Source: Alphaproteobacteria bacterium (GTDB taxonomy: Bacteria; Pseudomonadota; Alphaproteobacteria; Caulobacterales; Hyphomonadaceae). From it: 64,000 nucleotides of DNA. Below the pieces are notes generated by a model. That model saw only the letters and a program-made list of their open reading frames with translations, was not told the DNA's origin and made no database searches. The position numbers and the translations under genes were made by a program. This document shows positions 24,892 through 34,322 of the stretch, one piece after another (the stretch's first letter is position 1; each line of letters starts with the position of its first letter). The stretch spans positions 1 to 64,000 of the forward strand of contig WGLW01000016.1 in the NCBI GenBank assembly GCA_016125405.1. The letters are read 5' to 3'.

Positions 24892-26253
24892 ATGAGTATC
24901 AATTCCGCCATGCTGGCCGGCGCCGCCGGAATGCGCGCCAACTCCAGCGCACTCGCCGCCATCTCCGACAACATCGCCAACGTCAACACCGTTGGCTACA
25001 AGCGACTGCGCAGCGATTTCACCTCGCTGCTCGCCTCACAACAGGGGCAGACATCCTACAACGCAGGCGGCGTGCTATCGACAAGCTCTCCGCTGATGTC
25101 GGAGCAGGGATCGACGCAGGCCTCATCGGTGCCGACAAACCTTGCGGTTTCGGGTAACGGCTTTTTCGTGGTCCGGGCGCGCAGCAGCGACGCCACTTCT
25201 CGCGACCCCTACTTCTATACCCGCGCCGGGCAGTTCACGCCGGATGCAAACGGCTATCTCAAGAACTCGGCCGGATACTTCCTTGAAGGCTGGCCAGTGG
25301 ACAGCCAGGGCCAGGTGACAGCCAACCCGACCGACTTGAACGCGCTGGAACCGATCCGCGTTTCCGGGATCGCCGGCGGCGCTGAAGCGACGGACCTTGT
25401 TTCCCTTTCGGCGAATCTTCAATCGTCGCAAGCCGTCTCGCCCGACGCCGCGACCTATAACGCGCTGACCAACAACATGTCATCCGGCGCTGTCACGCCT
25501 GATTTCGAAACCCCGATCCAGATCTACGATTCCGAGGGCGGCCTGCACACTCTGACCGTGTCGTTCCTGAAGCGGGACGCCAACTCCTGGTATGCGGAGG
25601 TTCACCTGCCCGCCGGAGAGGTCGTGCCAACTGCAGGCCTTGTCGATGGTCAGCTTGCTTCCGGCATCGTCAACTTCACGCCGTTCGGCCAGATCAACGC
25701 GGCGACGTCCACTTTGCCGACAACGATTACGATCAACGAGAACGGCACGGCCGGCAATCCGCAATGGGTTTCGTCGCTGGGCCTCGCCACCCAGCAAATC
25801 ACCCTCGACTTCGGCGGACCGGGCGCCCCGGGCGGTCTCACCAACTACGACAGCCCGTCCGTGCTGGGCACCAGCCAGGTCAACGGCACGCCCTTCGGTT
25901 CGCTCGCGTCCGTTGATGTCGATAATGACGGCTTCGTCACCGCCATCTTCACCAACGGCCTGACGCGGAAGATCTACCAGGTGCCGCTTGCCACCTTTGG
26001 CAACGAGGACGGGCTGCTGGCCGAACAGGGTGGCGTCTATCGCCTGGGCCCTGGCGCCGGCGCTCTCTCAATGCGCGGTGCAGGCGTTGCGGGCGCCGGC
26101 CAGATCAAGTCGCACGCCCTGGAAAGCTCGACCGTCGACCTCGCCGAAGAGTTCTCCAACCTGATCATGACCCAGCGGGCCTATTCGGCGTCGTCGAAAA
26201 TTATCACGACCGCCGACGAAATGCTCGACGAGCTGATCCGCTTGAAACGCTAG
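24892..26253 (+). CDS. flgE: Flagellar hook protein FlgE
   Basis: 453 residues, the structural subunit of the hook. The N-terminal rod/hook signature MSINSAMLAGAAGMRANSS followed by DNIANVNTVGYKRLRSDF is present. The central FlgE D2 region has SEGGLHTLTVSFLKRDANSWYAEV. The C-terminus has SNLIMTQRAYSASSKIITTADEMLDELIRLKR, which packs with the N-terminal helix. The ATG has GAGGGGAG about 10 bases upstream. A strong terminator follows, closing the fliK-flgD-flgE unit. Confidence 0.95.
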   Translation: MSINSAMLAGAAGMRANSSALAAISDNIANVNTVGYKRLRSDFTSLLASQQGQTSYNAGGVLSTSSPLMSEQGSTQASSVPTNLAVSGNGFFVVRARSSDATSRDPYFYTRAGQFTPDANGYLKNSAGYFLEGWPVDSQGQVTANPTDLNALEPIRVSGIAGGAEATDLVSLSANLQSSQAVSPDAATYNALTNNMSSGAVTPDFETPIQIYDSEGGLHTLTVSFLKRDANSWYAEVHLPAGEVVPTAGLVDGQLASGIVNFTPFGQINAATSTLPTTITINENGTAGNPQWVSSLGLATQQITLDFGGPGAPGGLTNYDSPSVLGTSQVNGTPFGSLASVDVDNDGFVTAIFTNGLTRKIYQVPLATFGNEDGLLAEQGGVYRLGPGAGALSMRGAGVAGAGQIKSHALESSTVDLAEEFSNLIMTQRAYSASSKIITTADEMLDELIRLKR

Positions 26254-26306
26254 GCGTTAGCCCTAATACGACGTCCCGGAGCCAATTCGCTCCAGTTTGA
26301 AACAGA

Positions 26307-26343
26307 AACGCCCCGGAGACCCTCAATTGGTCGCCGGGGCGTT
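26307..26343 (+). terminator. Hairpin terminator after flgE
   Basis: A perfect outer stem of 10 bp (AACGCCCCGG at 26307-26316, CCGGGGCGTT at 26334-26343) continues after one mismatch into GACC/GGTC with a 7-nt loop. The downstream bases are T-enriched but not a pure T-run. It separates flgE from sciP. Confidence 0.75.
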
Positions 26344-26451
26344 CCTCGTTTCGGCAAATTTTCAGCAAAACCCGACCCTCGCGCTCAGCGTGACCTTAAA
26401 GCCGCTGCGGTAGTCTCCAACGCTGAGAAGAGCAGCATTAGGGAGCCATCG

Positions 26452-26721
26452 ATGCTGAGCCAAAGCGCGATAAGCGCGGCCGTCATTGGACCCGACGGAC
26501 GCAAACTGACGTTGGACGACTTGCCGCCCCCGGGCATCAAGCGCTGGGTGACGCGCCGCAAGGCGGAAGTGGTCGCCGCTGTCCGCGGCGGCCTGCTGTC
26601 CGTCGACGACGTTTGCGGCCGTTACGAATTGACCCAGGAGGAGTTCAGCGGCTGGGAACGGCTTTATGAACGCCACGGCGTCAAGGGACTTCGGACCACG
26701 CGCCTCCAGAACTACCGGTAG
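26452..26721 (+). CDS. sciP: CtrA inhibitory protein SciP (DUF1153)
   Basis: 89 residues. SciP is a small helix-turn-helix protein that in Caulobacter binds CtrA and blocks its recruitment of RNA polymerase in swarmer cells. The family core is clear: IGPDGRKLTLDDLPPPG, KRWVTRRKAEVVAAVRGGLLS, and YELTQEEFSGWERLYERHGVKGLRTTRLQNYR. AGGGAG lies just upstream of the ATG. It sits between the hook gene flgE and the fliF operon. I find no CtrA box in its short upstream region, so its own promoter is unresolved. Confidence 0.93.
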   Translation: MLSQSAISAAVIGPDGRKLTLDDLPPPGIKRWVTRRKAEVVAAVRGGLLSVDDVCGRYELTQEEFSGWERLYERHGVKGLRTTRLQNYR

Positions 26722-26838
26722 CCGCGCCCTAACCGGCCGCTTCGGACCTTGAAACCGCCCATCCCGGCCAGAGCCGGGGCCCGGACGCCGCGCGGAAACG
26801 ACTCGGAAGATAGCCGGACCCCGAAGCAGGCCGGGTCG

Positions 26839-26861
26839 GGCGGTTTATTCTTTTAACCGCC
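26839..26861 (+). terminator. Inverted repeat between sciP and fliF
   Basis: GGCGGTT (26839-26845) and AACCGCC (26855-26861) form a 7-bp stem with a 9-nt loop. It is 118 bases after sciP and 25 bases before the CtrA-like box. It has no trailing T-run, so it may end sciP transcription weakly or be an operator for the fliF promoter. Confidence 0.4.
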
Positions 26862-26885
26862 AATCGCCGCCCGAGGCCTCCGGCA

Positions 26886-26901
26886 TTAAGGCGCCGTTTA
26901 C
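26886..26901 (+). promoter_or_regulatory. CtrA-like binding box upstream of fliF
   Basis: TTAA at 26886-26889, seven bases, then TTTAC at 26897-26901. The CtrA consensus is TTAA-N7-TTAAC, so the spacing is exact and one base differs in the second half. It is 61 bases before the fliF ATG, where a class II flagellar promoter is expected; in Caulobacter, fliF is directly activated by CtrA. Confidence 0.6.
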
Positions 26902-26917
26902 GCTGCGCTGGGAAATT

Positions 26918-26945
26918 CCTGCCTAGTCGAATGATCGGCAGGCAG
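26918..26945 (+). promoter_or_regulatory. Inverted repeat with T-run in the fliF leader
   Basis: CCTGCC (26918-26923) and GGCAGG (26937-26942) flank 13 bases and are followed at 26946 by six Ts, ending 10 bases before the fliF ATG. It could be a binding site for a regulator (FlbD represses fliF in Caulobacter) or an RNA hairpin acting as attenuator or translational control. Sequence alone does not decide. Confidence 0.45.
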
Positions 26946-26961
26946 TTTTTTCCGGGCGGGC

Positions 26962-28677
26962 ATGGCGGACAATACCAATCTTATTTCGACGCTCGCTCGG
27001 TCCGGGCGGATGCAGATCGTGGCGGCGCTGGTCGTCACCGCCCTGGTGGGCGGCGGACTTGGCGTAATCATGTTGCGCGGCCAGTCGGGCGACAAGGCGC
27101 TGCTCTATTCCGGCCTCGATGTGAAAGAAGCGGCCGAAATCGCCGGTAAACTGGGCACCGCCAACATCAAATACGACCTGCAGGGGGGCGGCTCGGCGAT
27201 CTTCGTCGAACGCTCGCGGGTCGAAGACGCCCGCATGATGCTCTCCGAACAGGGACTGCCGACGCATGGGTCGGTTGGCTGGGAGATTTTCGACAAGACC
27301 GACGCGCTGGGCCAGACGAGCTTCGTCCAGAACATCAACAAGGTGCGTGCGACCGAGGGTGAACTCGAGCGCAGCATTGATTCGCTCAACATGGTGAAAT
27401 CAGCGCGGGTGCACCTGAACATCCCCGACAAGACTCTGTTCCAGAAGGATTCGACGCCGCCGACCGCCACGGTTGTGCTGCAGCTACGCACGCATCCGAT
27501 CAGTCCGGACAAGGTGCGCGCCGTCCGCAACCTTGTGGCCAGCGCTGTCGCCGGCATGACAGTCGACCACATCACCGTCGTCGATGACCAGATGCGCCTG
27601 CTGGCCTCGGGCGCCGAGTCCGACAACGGCAGTCTGGGCGGCGCGGCGGCCGATGAGCGCCAGGTCGCGATGGAGGACAGCTACCGCAAGAAAGTCCTTG
27701 AAATCGTTCAGAATATCGCCGGACCCGACGCCGCGAAGGTGACCGTCTCGCTCGATGTCGATTTCAACAAGGTGACCCAGAGCGCCGAGACATTCGATCC
27801 GGACAGCAAGGTGCTCCTGTCGTCCACCACCATCGACGATTCATCCAAGAACGTGACCACGGACCCTGGCGACACGACGACGATCGCCAACAACGTACCG
27901 ACCGGGACGCCGGCCGCCCCGGCCCAGTCCAAACCGACCAACCAGAACCAGACCAACCACAGCGAAGAGACCGTCAACTACAAGATCTCTTCGAACACCC
28001 GCACCGAGATCATCGAAGGCGGACAGATCAAGCGGCTGTCTGTGGCGGTGGCGGTCGATGACCAGCGCGTGCCCAGCGCAGACGGCAAGTCGCCCGCGAA
28101 ATGGGTGCCCAGAACGCCAGAACAGCTTAAAAGCATCACGGAGCTGGTCAAATCGGCCGTCGGCTTCGACGAAAAGCGCGGCGACACGGTGACGGTCGAC
28201 AACATCGCTTTCGCGCGTCCCGATATCCCGCTCGACGAAGCCAAGGCCCCGGGGCCGTTCGACTTCGACAAGTTTGACATTGTCCATGGTGTCGAGATCG
28301 GCGCCCTCTTCATCACCGCGCTCGCGCTTGTGCTTTTCGTCCTGCGGCCGCTTGTGAAAGGTCTGTTCTCGCGCGAGGAAGACAAGCTTGCAGCTGAACT
28401 TGGCGGGCCGGCATCGGGCCGCGCCATCGCCGGTCAGGGTGGCGCGGGCGGCGGCGACGCGCCGCCTGCAGTCGGCATGAACGAGGCCAAATCTGTCGCC
28501 ATCGACATGCCAACGCCGGACCGGCTTGATGCCGGCATCGATGTGGCGCGCGTGTCTGGTCAGGTGAAGGCATCTTCGATCAAGAAGATTTCCGAAGTCG
28601 TGTCGACCCATCCGGATGAATCCGTCGGCATCATCCGCAGCTGGATGGCTGAAGAAGGCGGAGATCGAGCCGCATGA
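26962..28677 (+). CDS. fliF: Flagellar MS-ring protein FliF
   Basis: 571 residues. FliF forms the inner-membrane MS ring that nucleates the basal body. Two membrane helices bracket the protein: [22 protein letters not shown] (about residues 17-38) and [20 protein letters not shown] (about residues 450-470). Between them are the YscJ/FliF ring-building domains with [39 protein letters not shown] and the FliF C-domain with [16 protein letters not shown]. The cytoplasmic tail binds FliG. It is the first gene of an operon, with a CtrA-like box upstream, and overlaps fliG by 4 bases (ATGA). Confidence 0.96.
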   Translation: MADNTNLISTLARSGRMQIVAALVVTALVGGGLGVIMLRGQSGDKALLYSGLDVKEAAEIAGKLGTANIKYDLQGGGSAIFVERSRVEDARMMLSEQGLPTHGSVGWEIFDKTDALGQTSFVQNINKVRATEGELERSIDSLNMVKSARVHLNIPDKTLFQKDSTPPTATVVLQLRTHPISPDKVRAVRNLVASAVAGMTVDHITVVDDQMRLLASGAESDNGSLGGAAADERQVAMEDSYRKKVLEIVQNIAGPDAAKVTVSLDVDFNKVTQSAETFDPDSKVLLSSTTIDDSSKNVTTDPGDTTTIANNVPTGTPAAPAQSKPTNQNQTNHSEETVNYKISSNTRTEIIEGGQIKRLSVAVAVDDQRVPSADGKSPAKWVPRTPEQLKSITELVKSAVGFDEKRGDTVTVDNIAFARPDIPLDEAKAPGPFDFDKFDIVHGVEIGALFITALALVLFVLRPLVKGLFSREEDKLAAELGGPASGRAIAGQGGAGGGDAPPAVGMNEAKSVAIDMPTPDRLDAGIDVARVSGQVKASSIKKISEVVSTHPDESVGIIRSWMAEEGGDRAA

Positions 28678-29771
28678 GCCAGGCAGCTGAAGCCACAAAG
28701 GCGTCTGCAGACCAGGTTCCGGCCTCGATGCAGAGCAGCGAGACCAATCGCCGGATCGCCGACACGATCGCCGCGATCAAGGGCATGCACGGGTCGGAAA
28801 AAGCCGCCGTCCTGCTGCTCGCGCTGGGTGAGGCCGCCAAGCCGGTCTGGGACCGCCTCGACGACGACGAGTTGCGCGAGATTTCCTCCGCCATGTCAAA
28901 CCTCGGCTCCGTGAAGGCCGAGACGGTGGAATTCCTGATTAAGGACTTCGTCAACCGCCTCGCTGGCTCGGGCGCGGTCACTGGATCCTACGAACAGACG
29001 CACCGTCTGTTGATGCAGTTCCTGCCGCGCGAAAAGGTCGACGCGCTGATGGAAGAACTGCGCGGACCAGCCGGCCGGACCATGTGGGACAAGCTGGGCA
29101 ACGTTAACGAGATCGTCCTCGCGAACTACCTCAAGAACGAATACCCGCAGACCGTCTCGGTGATCCTTTCGAAAGTGAAGACGGAACACGCCGCGCGCGT
29201 GCTGACGTCTCTTCCGATCGAATTCGCACTTGAAGTGATCCAGCGCATGCTGCGCATGGAGCCGGTGCAGCGCGACATTCTCGAGAAAATTGAATCGACG
29301 CTGCGCGTCGAGTTCATGACCAACCTTGCGCGCACGACCAAACGCGACAGCCACGAGCAGATGGCGGCGATCTTCAACTCGTTCGACCGGCAGACCGAAG
29401 GCCGCTTCATCGCGATGCTGGAGGAAAAGAGCAAGGAATCGGCCGATCGCATCCGTTCGCTGATGTTCGTGTTCGAGGATCTCTCAAAGCTCGATCCCGG
29501 CGGCGTTCAGACGTTGCTGCGCAATATCGACAAGGGAAAGCTCGCCCTGGCGCTGAAAGGCGCCAACGACGAAATGCGCAATCTCTTCATGTCGAACATG
29601 TCGGAACGCGCCGCGAAGCTCATGCGCGAAGACATGGGCGCGATGGGGCCCGTCAAGCTGAAGGACGTCGAAAACGCCCAGCAGGAGCTCGTGACCGTGG
29701 CGAAGGCGCTGGCTGACAAAGGCGAGATCATGCTCGCCGACAGCGCCGGCCAGGATGAGTTGATCTACTGA
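28674..29771 (+). CDS. fliG: Flagellar motor switch protein FliG
   Basis: 365 residues. FliG sits on the MS ring, binds FliM and interacts with the stator. All three domains are visible: the FliF-binding N-domain with [34 protein letters not shown], the middle armadillo domain with [26 protein letters not shown], and the C-domain with [33 protein letters not shown] carrying the charged torque ridge. It is about 35 residues longer at the N-terminus than enterobacterial FliG. It is translationally coupled to fliF and fliH by overlaps. Confidence 0.96.
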   Translation: MSQAAEATKASADQVPASMQSSETNRRIADTIAAIKGMHGSEKAAVLLLALGEAAKPVWDRLDDDELREISSAMSNLGSVKAETVEFLIKDFVNRLAGSGAVTGSYEQTHRLLMQFLPREKVDALMEELRGPAGRTMWDKLGNVNEIVLANYLKNEYPQTVSVILSKVKTEHAARVLTSLPIEFALEVIQRMLRMEPVQRDILEKIESTLRVEFMTNLARTTKRDSHEQMAAIFNSFDRQTEGRFIAMLEEKSKESADRIRSLMFVFEDLSKLDPGGVQTLLRNIDKGKLALALKGANDEMRNLFMSNMSERAAKLMREDMGAMGPVKLKDVENAQQELVTVAKALADKGEIMLADSAGQDELIY

Positions 29772-30397
29772 TGTCCGATCAATCCGCCCCTCGCTCGTTC
29801 GCATTCCAGACCGAGTTCACGCCGACTGGCGACGTCATCGGCGGCGAGCACCGCAGGTATTATACGCGCGAGGAAGTGGAACGCATGTCCGCCTCTGCGC
29901 GCTCGGAAGGCGCCCAGGCCGAACAGGCGCGCGGGTTCGCCTCCATCGACCGCATGGCCAGTCATATTGCACCGGTCGCGCCGCAACTCGCCGCGATTGC
30001 GGAAACCCTGCGCCGCGAAGCCGCCGAACTTGCGATTGCGGCGGCGAGCCGGATCGCCGGACACGCCCTCGACGCCAACGGCGCAAAGGTCGCCGCCGAG
30101 GCCATCTCCAGCGCGGTGCGCCTGCTGAAGAACGGGCCCAAGGTCGTCGTCAGTGCTGCAGCGGATGCGGCGCCGGAGATCGAGCAACGCCTGGAGACGC
30201 TGCGCAAGGAAGGCCGCGTCAGCGCCATCAGCTTCACGCCGGATGCGAACGCGAAACCTGGCGACTGGCGCATCGACTGGGCTGAAGGATCGCAAGGCTT
30301 CAGCCGGGACGATGTCGAAGCCGCCATCAACGCCATTCTCGAGGATCGCCTCCAGGATCCGGTGGAACCGCAACTCGATCTCTTTTCAGTCGCATAG
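29771..30397 (+). CDS. fliH: Flagellar export ATPase regulator FliH (FlbE-type)
   Basis: 208 residues. FliH binds the ATPase FliI and delivers it to the export gate. The sequence is divergent, as FliH usually is, but it has the correct build: an N-terminal segment RRYYTREEVERMSASARSEGAQAEQARG rich in Ala/Glu (coiled coil), then a C-terminal alpha/beta domain with VRLLKNGPKVVVSAAAD and DWRIDWAEGSQGFSRDDVEAAINAIL. Position between fliG and fliN supports the call; the Caulobacter homologue is FlbE. Its ATG overlaps the fliG stop by one base. Confidence 0.85.
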   Translation: MSDQSAPRSFAFQTEFTPTGDVIGGEHRRYYTREEVERMSASARSEGAQAEQARGFASIDRMASHIAPVAPQLAAIAETLRREAAELAIAAASRIAGHALDANGAKVAAEAISSAVRLLKNGPKVVVSAAADAAPEIEQRLETLRKEGRVSAISFTPDANAKPGDWRIDWAEGSQGFSRDDVEAAINAILEDRLQDPVEPQLDLFSVA

Positions 30398-30409
30398 GGA
30401 CACACAGAC

Positions 30410-30757
30410 ATGAGCTCCAGCGACCTCAACCTGCCCGAACTCTCGCAAGGCGGCCAAGTGCAGACCCAGGCCGCCGAGGAACAGCCGCACGAGGATGGCA
30501 GTGACAAGCTCGCAGCCGATCTGCGGCCGGTCTTCGATGTGCCGGTTTCGGTCCAGGCCGTTATCGGCCGGACGACCGTCGAGGTGTCGAAGCTGTTGCA
30601 GATGGGCCCAGGCTCGGTGCTCGAACTCGACCGGCGCGTCGGCGAGGCCATCGACATCTATGTCAACTCGCGACTGGTCGCGCGCGGCGAGGTGGTCGTC
30701 GTGGACGACCGTCTCGGCGTGACCATGACGGAAATCATCAAGAACTCGGACGCCTAG
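30410..30757 (+). CDS. fliN: Flagellar motor switch protein FliN
   Basis: 115 residues. FliN builds the lower C-ring with FliM and also docks the FliH-FliI complex. The SpoA (surface presentation of antigens) domain is complete: VFDVPVSVQAVIGRTTVEVSKLLQMGPGSVLELDR followed by EAIDIYVNSRLVARGEVVVVDDRLGVTMTEII. The first 35 residues are acidic and Gln-rich, as in other FliN proteins. It follows fliH by 12 bases. Confidence 0.94.
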   Translation: MSSSDLNLPELSQGGQVQTQAAEEQPHEDGSDKLAADLRPVFDVPVSVQAVIGRTTVEVSKLLQMGPGSVLELDRRVGEAIDIYVNSRLVARGEVVVVDDRLGVTMTEIIKNSDA

Positions 30758-30811
30758 AATGACACGTCACCGCTTCCTTCCAGACGTTCCCGAGCAAACC
30801 GGAGCCGCCGC

Positions 30812-32188
30812 ATGAGAGTCCTGATCATCGGAAATCTCGACGGCCAGCTATCCAGCGCAACGAAGATCGCCTTCGATCGCGGCGCCAAGGTGATGCACGC
30901 CCCGTCCATCGCCGCAGCGATGGACCTGTTGCGCACCGGGCGCGGCGCAGACCTGCTGATGGTCGATGTTCACGAGGACATATCCGGCCTGGTCGCCGCG
31001 ATGACGTCCGAACGGATCGTCGCGCCGGTCGTTGCCTGCGGCGTATCGACGACGCCGGAACGGGCTGCGGCGGCCATTCGCGCCGGCGCCCGTGAATTCA
31101 TTCCGCTGCCTCCCGACCCGGAACTGATCGCCGCTGTTCTGTCGGCCGTCGCCGACGACGACAAGCCGATGATCGCTTCCGATGCGGCGATGACCGAATT
31201 GAAGGTGCTCGCAGACCAGATCGCGCCATCCGACGCCTCGGTCCTGATCACCGGCGAAAGCGGCGTCGGCAAGGAAGTGATGGCGCGCTACCTCCACAAG
31301 CGTTCGCGCCGCGCCGAAAAGCCATACATCTCGGTGAACTGCGCCGCGATTCCGGAAAACCTGCTTGAGAGCGAGCTGTTCGGTCACGAGAAGGGCGCCT
31401 TCACCGGCGCCGTGGCCCGGCGGATCGGCAAGTTCGAGGAGGCCGATGGCGGCACGCTTCTGCTCGACGAGATTTCGGAAATGGATATCCGCCTGCAGGC
31501 CAAGCTGCTGCGCGCCATCCAGGAACGCGAGATCGACAGGGTTGGCGGCGGCAAGTCGGTGCCGGTCAACATCCGCATCATCGCCACGTCAAACCGAAAC
31601 CTTCGCGAAGCGGTCCGGCAGGGTGAATTCCGCGAGGACCTGCTCTACCGGCTGAACGTCGTGAACCTGCACATCCCGCCCCTGCGCCAGCGTCCGCTCG
31701 ATGTTGTCGCCCTGGCCGACCACTTCATTGCGAAATACGCGAAAGCGAACGGCTGTCTGGCAAGGCGGCTGTCGGACGAGGCGCGACAGCGCATCCAGAC
31801 TGCGCCATGGCCGGGCAATGTGCGCGAACTCGAAAACGCGATGCACAGGGCGGTGATCCTTTCGCAAAGCGAGGAAATATCGAGCGACGCCTTGCGGTCG
31901 CCGGATGGACGTCCGGTTCCCTCCAGCGCTCTCGACAATGCCGCCGACCGCGCCGTGGCCGCCGCTGAAGGGGCCATCCGCGGCCTTCAGGGCGTCCGCG
32001 TCGGACAGACCGTCGCCGAAGTCGAGCAGGAACTGATCCTCACGACGCTCGATCACTGCCTGGGCAATCGCACGCACGCCGCCAACATTCTCGGCATTTC
32101 GATCCGCACGCTGCGCAACAAGCTTCGCGCCTACCAGGACGCGGGCATCGAGATCGCGGCGCCCGGCGAAACACGGGCGGCGGGGTAA
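30812..32188 (+). CDS. flbD: Sigma-54-dependent flagellar regulator FlbD
   Basis: 458 residues. FlbD activates late (class III) flagellar genes with sigma-54 and, in Caulobacter, represses fliF. The N-terminus is a degenerate receiver domain (residues 1-115): the usual acidic pair is absent (VLIIGNLDG). The AAA+ domain has Walker A GESGVGKE (about 148-155) and the sigma-54 contact motif GAFTGA (195-200), both intact. The C-terminal HTH of the Fis type ends in NRTHAANILGISIRTLRNKLRAYQ. GGAG lies upstream of the ATG. It sits between fliN and flhA; its likely targets in this window are the fliK and flgK promoters. Confidence 0.95.
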   Translation: MRVLIIGNLDGQLSSATKIAFDRGAKVMHAPSIAAAMDLLRTGRGADLLMVDVHEDISGLVAAMTSERIVAPVVACGVSTTPERAAAAIRAGAREFIPLPPDPELIAAVLSAVADDDKPMIASDAAMTELKVLADQIAPSDASVLITGESGVGKEVMARYLHKRSRRAEKPYISVNCAAIPENLLESELFGHEKGAFTGAVARRIGKFEEADGGTLLLDEISEMDIRLQAKLLRAIQEREIDRVGGGKSVPVNIRIIATSNRNLREAVRQGEFREDLLYRLNVVNLHIPPLRQRPLDVVALADHFIAKYAKANGCLARRLSDEARQRIQTAPWPGNVRELENAMHRAVILSQSEEISSDALRSPDGRPVPSSALDNAADRAVAAAEGAIRGLQGVRVGQTVAEVEQELILTTLDHCLGNRTHAANILGISIRTLRNKLRAYQDAGIEIAAPGETRAAG

Positions 32189-32193
32189 AATAG

Positions 32194-34299
32194 ATGGCGC
32201 AGGCCGCAGCCCTCCCCGCATCCGGCGGTTTCGACTGGAACGCGCTGACCAAGCAGTTCGCGCGCGGCGAATACGCGCTCGGCGTCGGCGTGATGGCGCT
32301 GGTCATCATGCTGATCGTGCCGATCCCCGCCTTCCTGCTGGACTTCCTGCTGGCGATCTCGATCACGCTTTCCGTGCTGATCCTGATGACGTCGCTGCTT
32401 ATCCGAAAACCGCTGGAGTTTTCGGCTTTCCCGACCGTTCTGCTGCTCGCGACACTGTTGCGGCTGGCGCTGAACATCGCGACGACGCGCCTGATCCTCT
32501 CTCATGGTCACCAGGGCCCGGACGCGGCCGGCAACATCATTCGCACGTTCGGCGGCTTCGTGATGCAGGGCAATTTCGTCATCGGCATCGTCGTCTTCGT
32601 CATCCTGGTGATCGTGAACTTCATCGTCGTCACCAAGGGTTCGGGACGTATCGCCGAAGTCGCCGCCCGGTTCACACTCGACGCCATGCCCGGCAAGCAG
32701 ATGGCGATCGACGCAGATCTCTCGGCCGGCATGATCAACGAAGACGAAGCGCGCCAACGCCGCAAGGATCTGGAAGGCGAAAGCAACTTCTTCGGCGCCA
32801 TGGACGGCGCGTCGAAGTTTGTGCGGGGCGACGCGGTCGCCGGCATTCTCATCACCTTCATCAACATCATTGGCGGCATGATCATCGGCGTCGCCCAGCA
32901 GCACGTCTCCTTTCAGGAAGCGGCGAACTCCTACACGACGCTGACGGTCGGCGACGGCATCGTCTCCCAGATCCCCGCCCTGATCGTTTCGATCGCGGCC
33001 GGCATGCTGGTCTCGAAGGCCGGCGTCGAAGGCGCGGCCGACAAGGCGATTGGCGGTCAGCTGTTCGGCAACCCGCGCGGCATGGCCATCGTTGCGGGAA
33101 CGGCGCTGTTCGCCGGACTGCTGCCGGGCATGCCGAAGCTTCCTTTCGCCCTTCTCGCCGGTTCGGCGGGCTGGTGGGCCTGGCGCGCCTTCCGGACGGA
33201 ACAGCAGGCGGCGGCTCAGGCCGCGCACGCCACGGCGGAAAAGGAACGCAAAAAGCCAGTCGCCGAGGCGCCTATTTCCGAAAGCCTCGCGGTGGACGAA
33301 CTCAAGATCGAGCTGGGCTTCGGCCTCCTTGGTTTCATCAACGAAACGTCCGGACGCAAGCTCACGGATCAGGTCAAGGCGGTGCGCAGGCAGATCGCCA
33401 GCGAGTTCGGCTTCGTGGTTCCGCAGGTGCGGATTATCGACAATCTCGAACTCGGATCGGAAGAGTACCGCATCCTGGTCAAGGAAGTCGTCGCTGGTCG
33501 CGGCGCGCTGCGCCCGCGCATGCATCTCGCGATGGATACATCCGGCACGGCGCCGCAGATGGCCGGGGAAAAAGTGACCGAGCCGGTCTTCGGCCTGCCC
33601 GCCGTGTGGATCGACGACGCCACGCGCGAACAGGCAGCTGTGCAGGGCTACACGCTGGTCGACGCTGCAACCGTGCTGACCACGCACTTCACCGAGATCG
33701 TCAAGGAGAACATGGCCGAGCTTCTGACCTTCGGCGGCGTCAAGACCCTGGTGGACGACCTGCCGAAAGCCCAGAAGACGCTGATCGACGACATCACGCC
33801 CAGCCAGATCACCATGTCCGGCGTGCAGCGCGTCCTGCAGAACCTTTTGCGCGAACGTGTTTCCATTCGCGATCTCTCGACCATTCTCGAAGCGATCGCG
33901 GAATCCTCGGGATCAACCGTGGACCTGCTTTCGGTCACCGAGCACGTACGCACGCGCCTCGCGCGCCAGCTCTGCAACTCGCACCTCGACGACAGCGGCG
34001 CGCTCGTGGTCGTGGCCCTGTCACCGAACTGGGAGAAGACGTTCGCCGAGGCGCTGATCGGTTCAGGCGCCGAGCGTCAGCTCGCGCTGGAACCTTCCCG
34101 TCTTCATGCATTCGTGGCCGACCTGCGCGGCGCATTCGAGCGCGCGGCCCAGAGCGGCGACTCGCCCGTGCTTCTGACATCCGGTCCCGTGCGGCCCTAT
34201 GTGCGGTCGCTCGTTGAGCGATTCCGGCCACAGACCACCGTGATGTCGCAAAACGAAATCCACCCCAAAGCCCGCCTGCGCTCTGCAGGCGCCGTGTAG
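32194..34299 (+). CDS. flhA: Flagellar export gate protein FlhA
   Basis: 701 residues. FlhA is the large membrane component of the flagellar type III export gate. The N-terminal half has about eight membrane helices, starting YALGVGVMALVIMLIVPIPAFLLDFLL, and the FHIPEP-type cytoplasmic loop with RFTLDAMPGKQMAIDADLSAGMI, a strong family signature. The C-terminal cytoplasmic domain (about residues 355-700) forms the docking ring, with ITMSGVQRVLQNLLRERVSIRDLSTILEAIAE. It starts 5 bases after the flbD stop. Confidence 0.97.
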   Translation: MAQAAALPASGGFDWNALTKQFARGEYALGVGVMALVIMLIVPIPAFLLDFLLAISITLSVLILMTSLLIRKPLEFSAFPTVLLLATLLRLALNIATTRLILSHGHQGPDAAGNIIRTFGGFVMQGNFVIGIVVFVILVIVNFIVVTKGSGRIAEVAARFTLDAMPGKQMAIDADLSAGMINEDEARQRRKDLEGESNFFGAMDGASKFVRGDAVAGILITFINIIGGMIIGVAQQHVSFQEAANSYTTLTVGDGIVSQIPALIVSIAAGMLVSKAGVEGAADKAIGGQLFGNPRGMAIVAGTALFAGLLPGMPKLPFALLAGSAGWWAWRAFRTEQQAAAQAAHATAEKERKKPVAEAPISESLAVDELKIELGFGLLGFINETSGRKLTDQVKAVRRQIASEFGFVVPQVRIIDNLELGSEEYRILVKEVVAGRGALRPRMHLAMDTSGTAPQMAGEKVTEPVFGLPAVWIDDATREQAAVQGYTLVDAATVLTTHFTEIVKENMAELLTFGGVKTLVDDLPKAQKTLIDDITPSQITMSGVQRVLQNLLRERVSIRDLSTILEAIAESSGSTVDLLSVTEHVRTRLARQLCNSHLDDSGALVVVALSPNWEKTFAEALIGSGAERQLALEPSRLHAFVADLRGAFERAAQSGDSPVLLTSGPVRPYVRSLVERFRPQTTVMSQNEIHPKARLRSAGAV

Positions 34300-34322
34300 C
34301 GCGTACCCGAAGGAACCAGCCG

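Noticed and set aside
26846-26860. CtrA box at TTTATTCTTTTAACC
   Set aside because: The spacing between TTTA and TTAA is 5, not 7, and the bases are better explained as the loop and arm of the inverted repeat 26839-26861.
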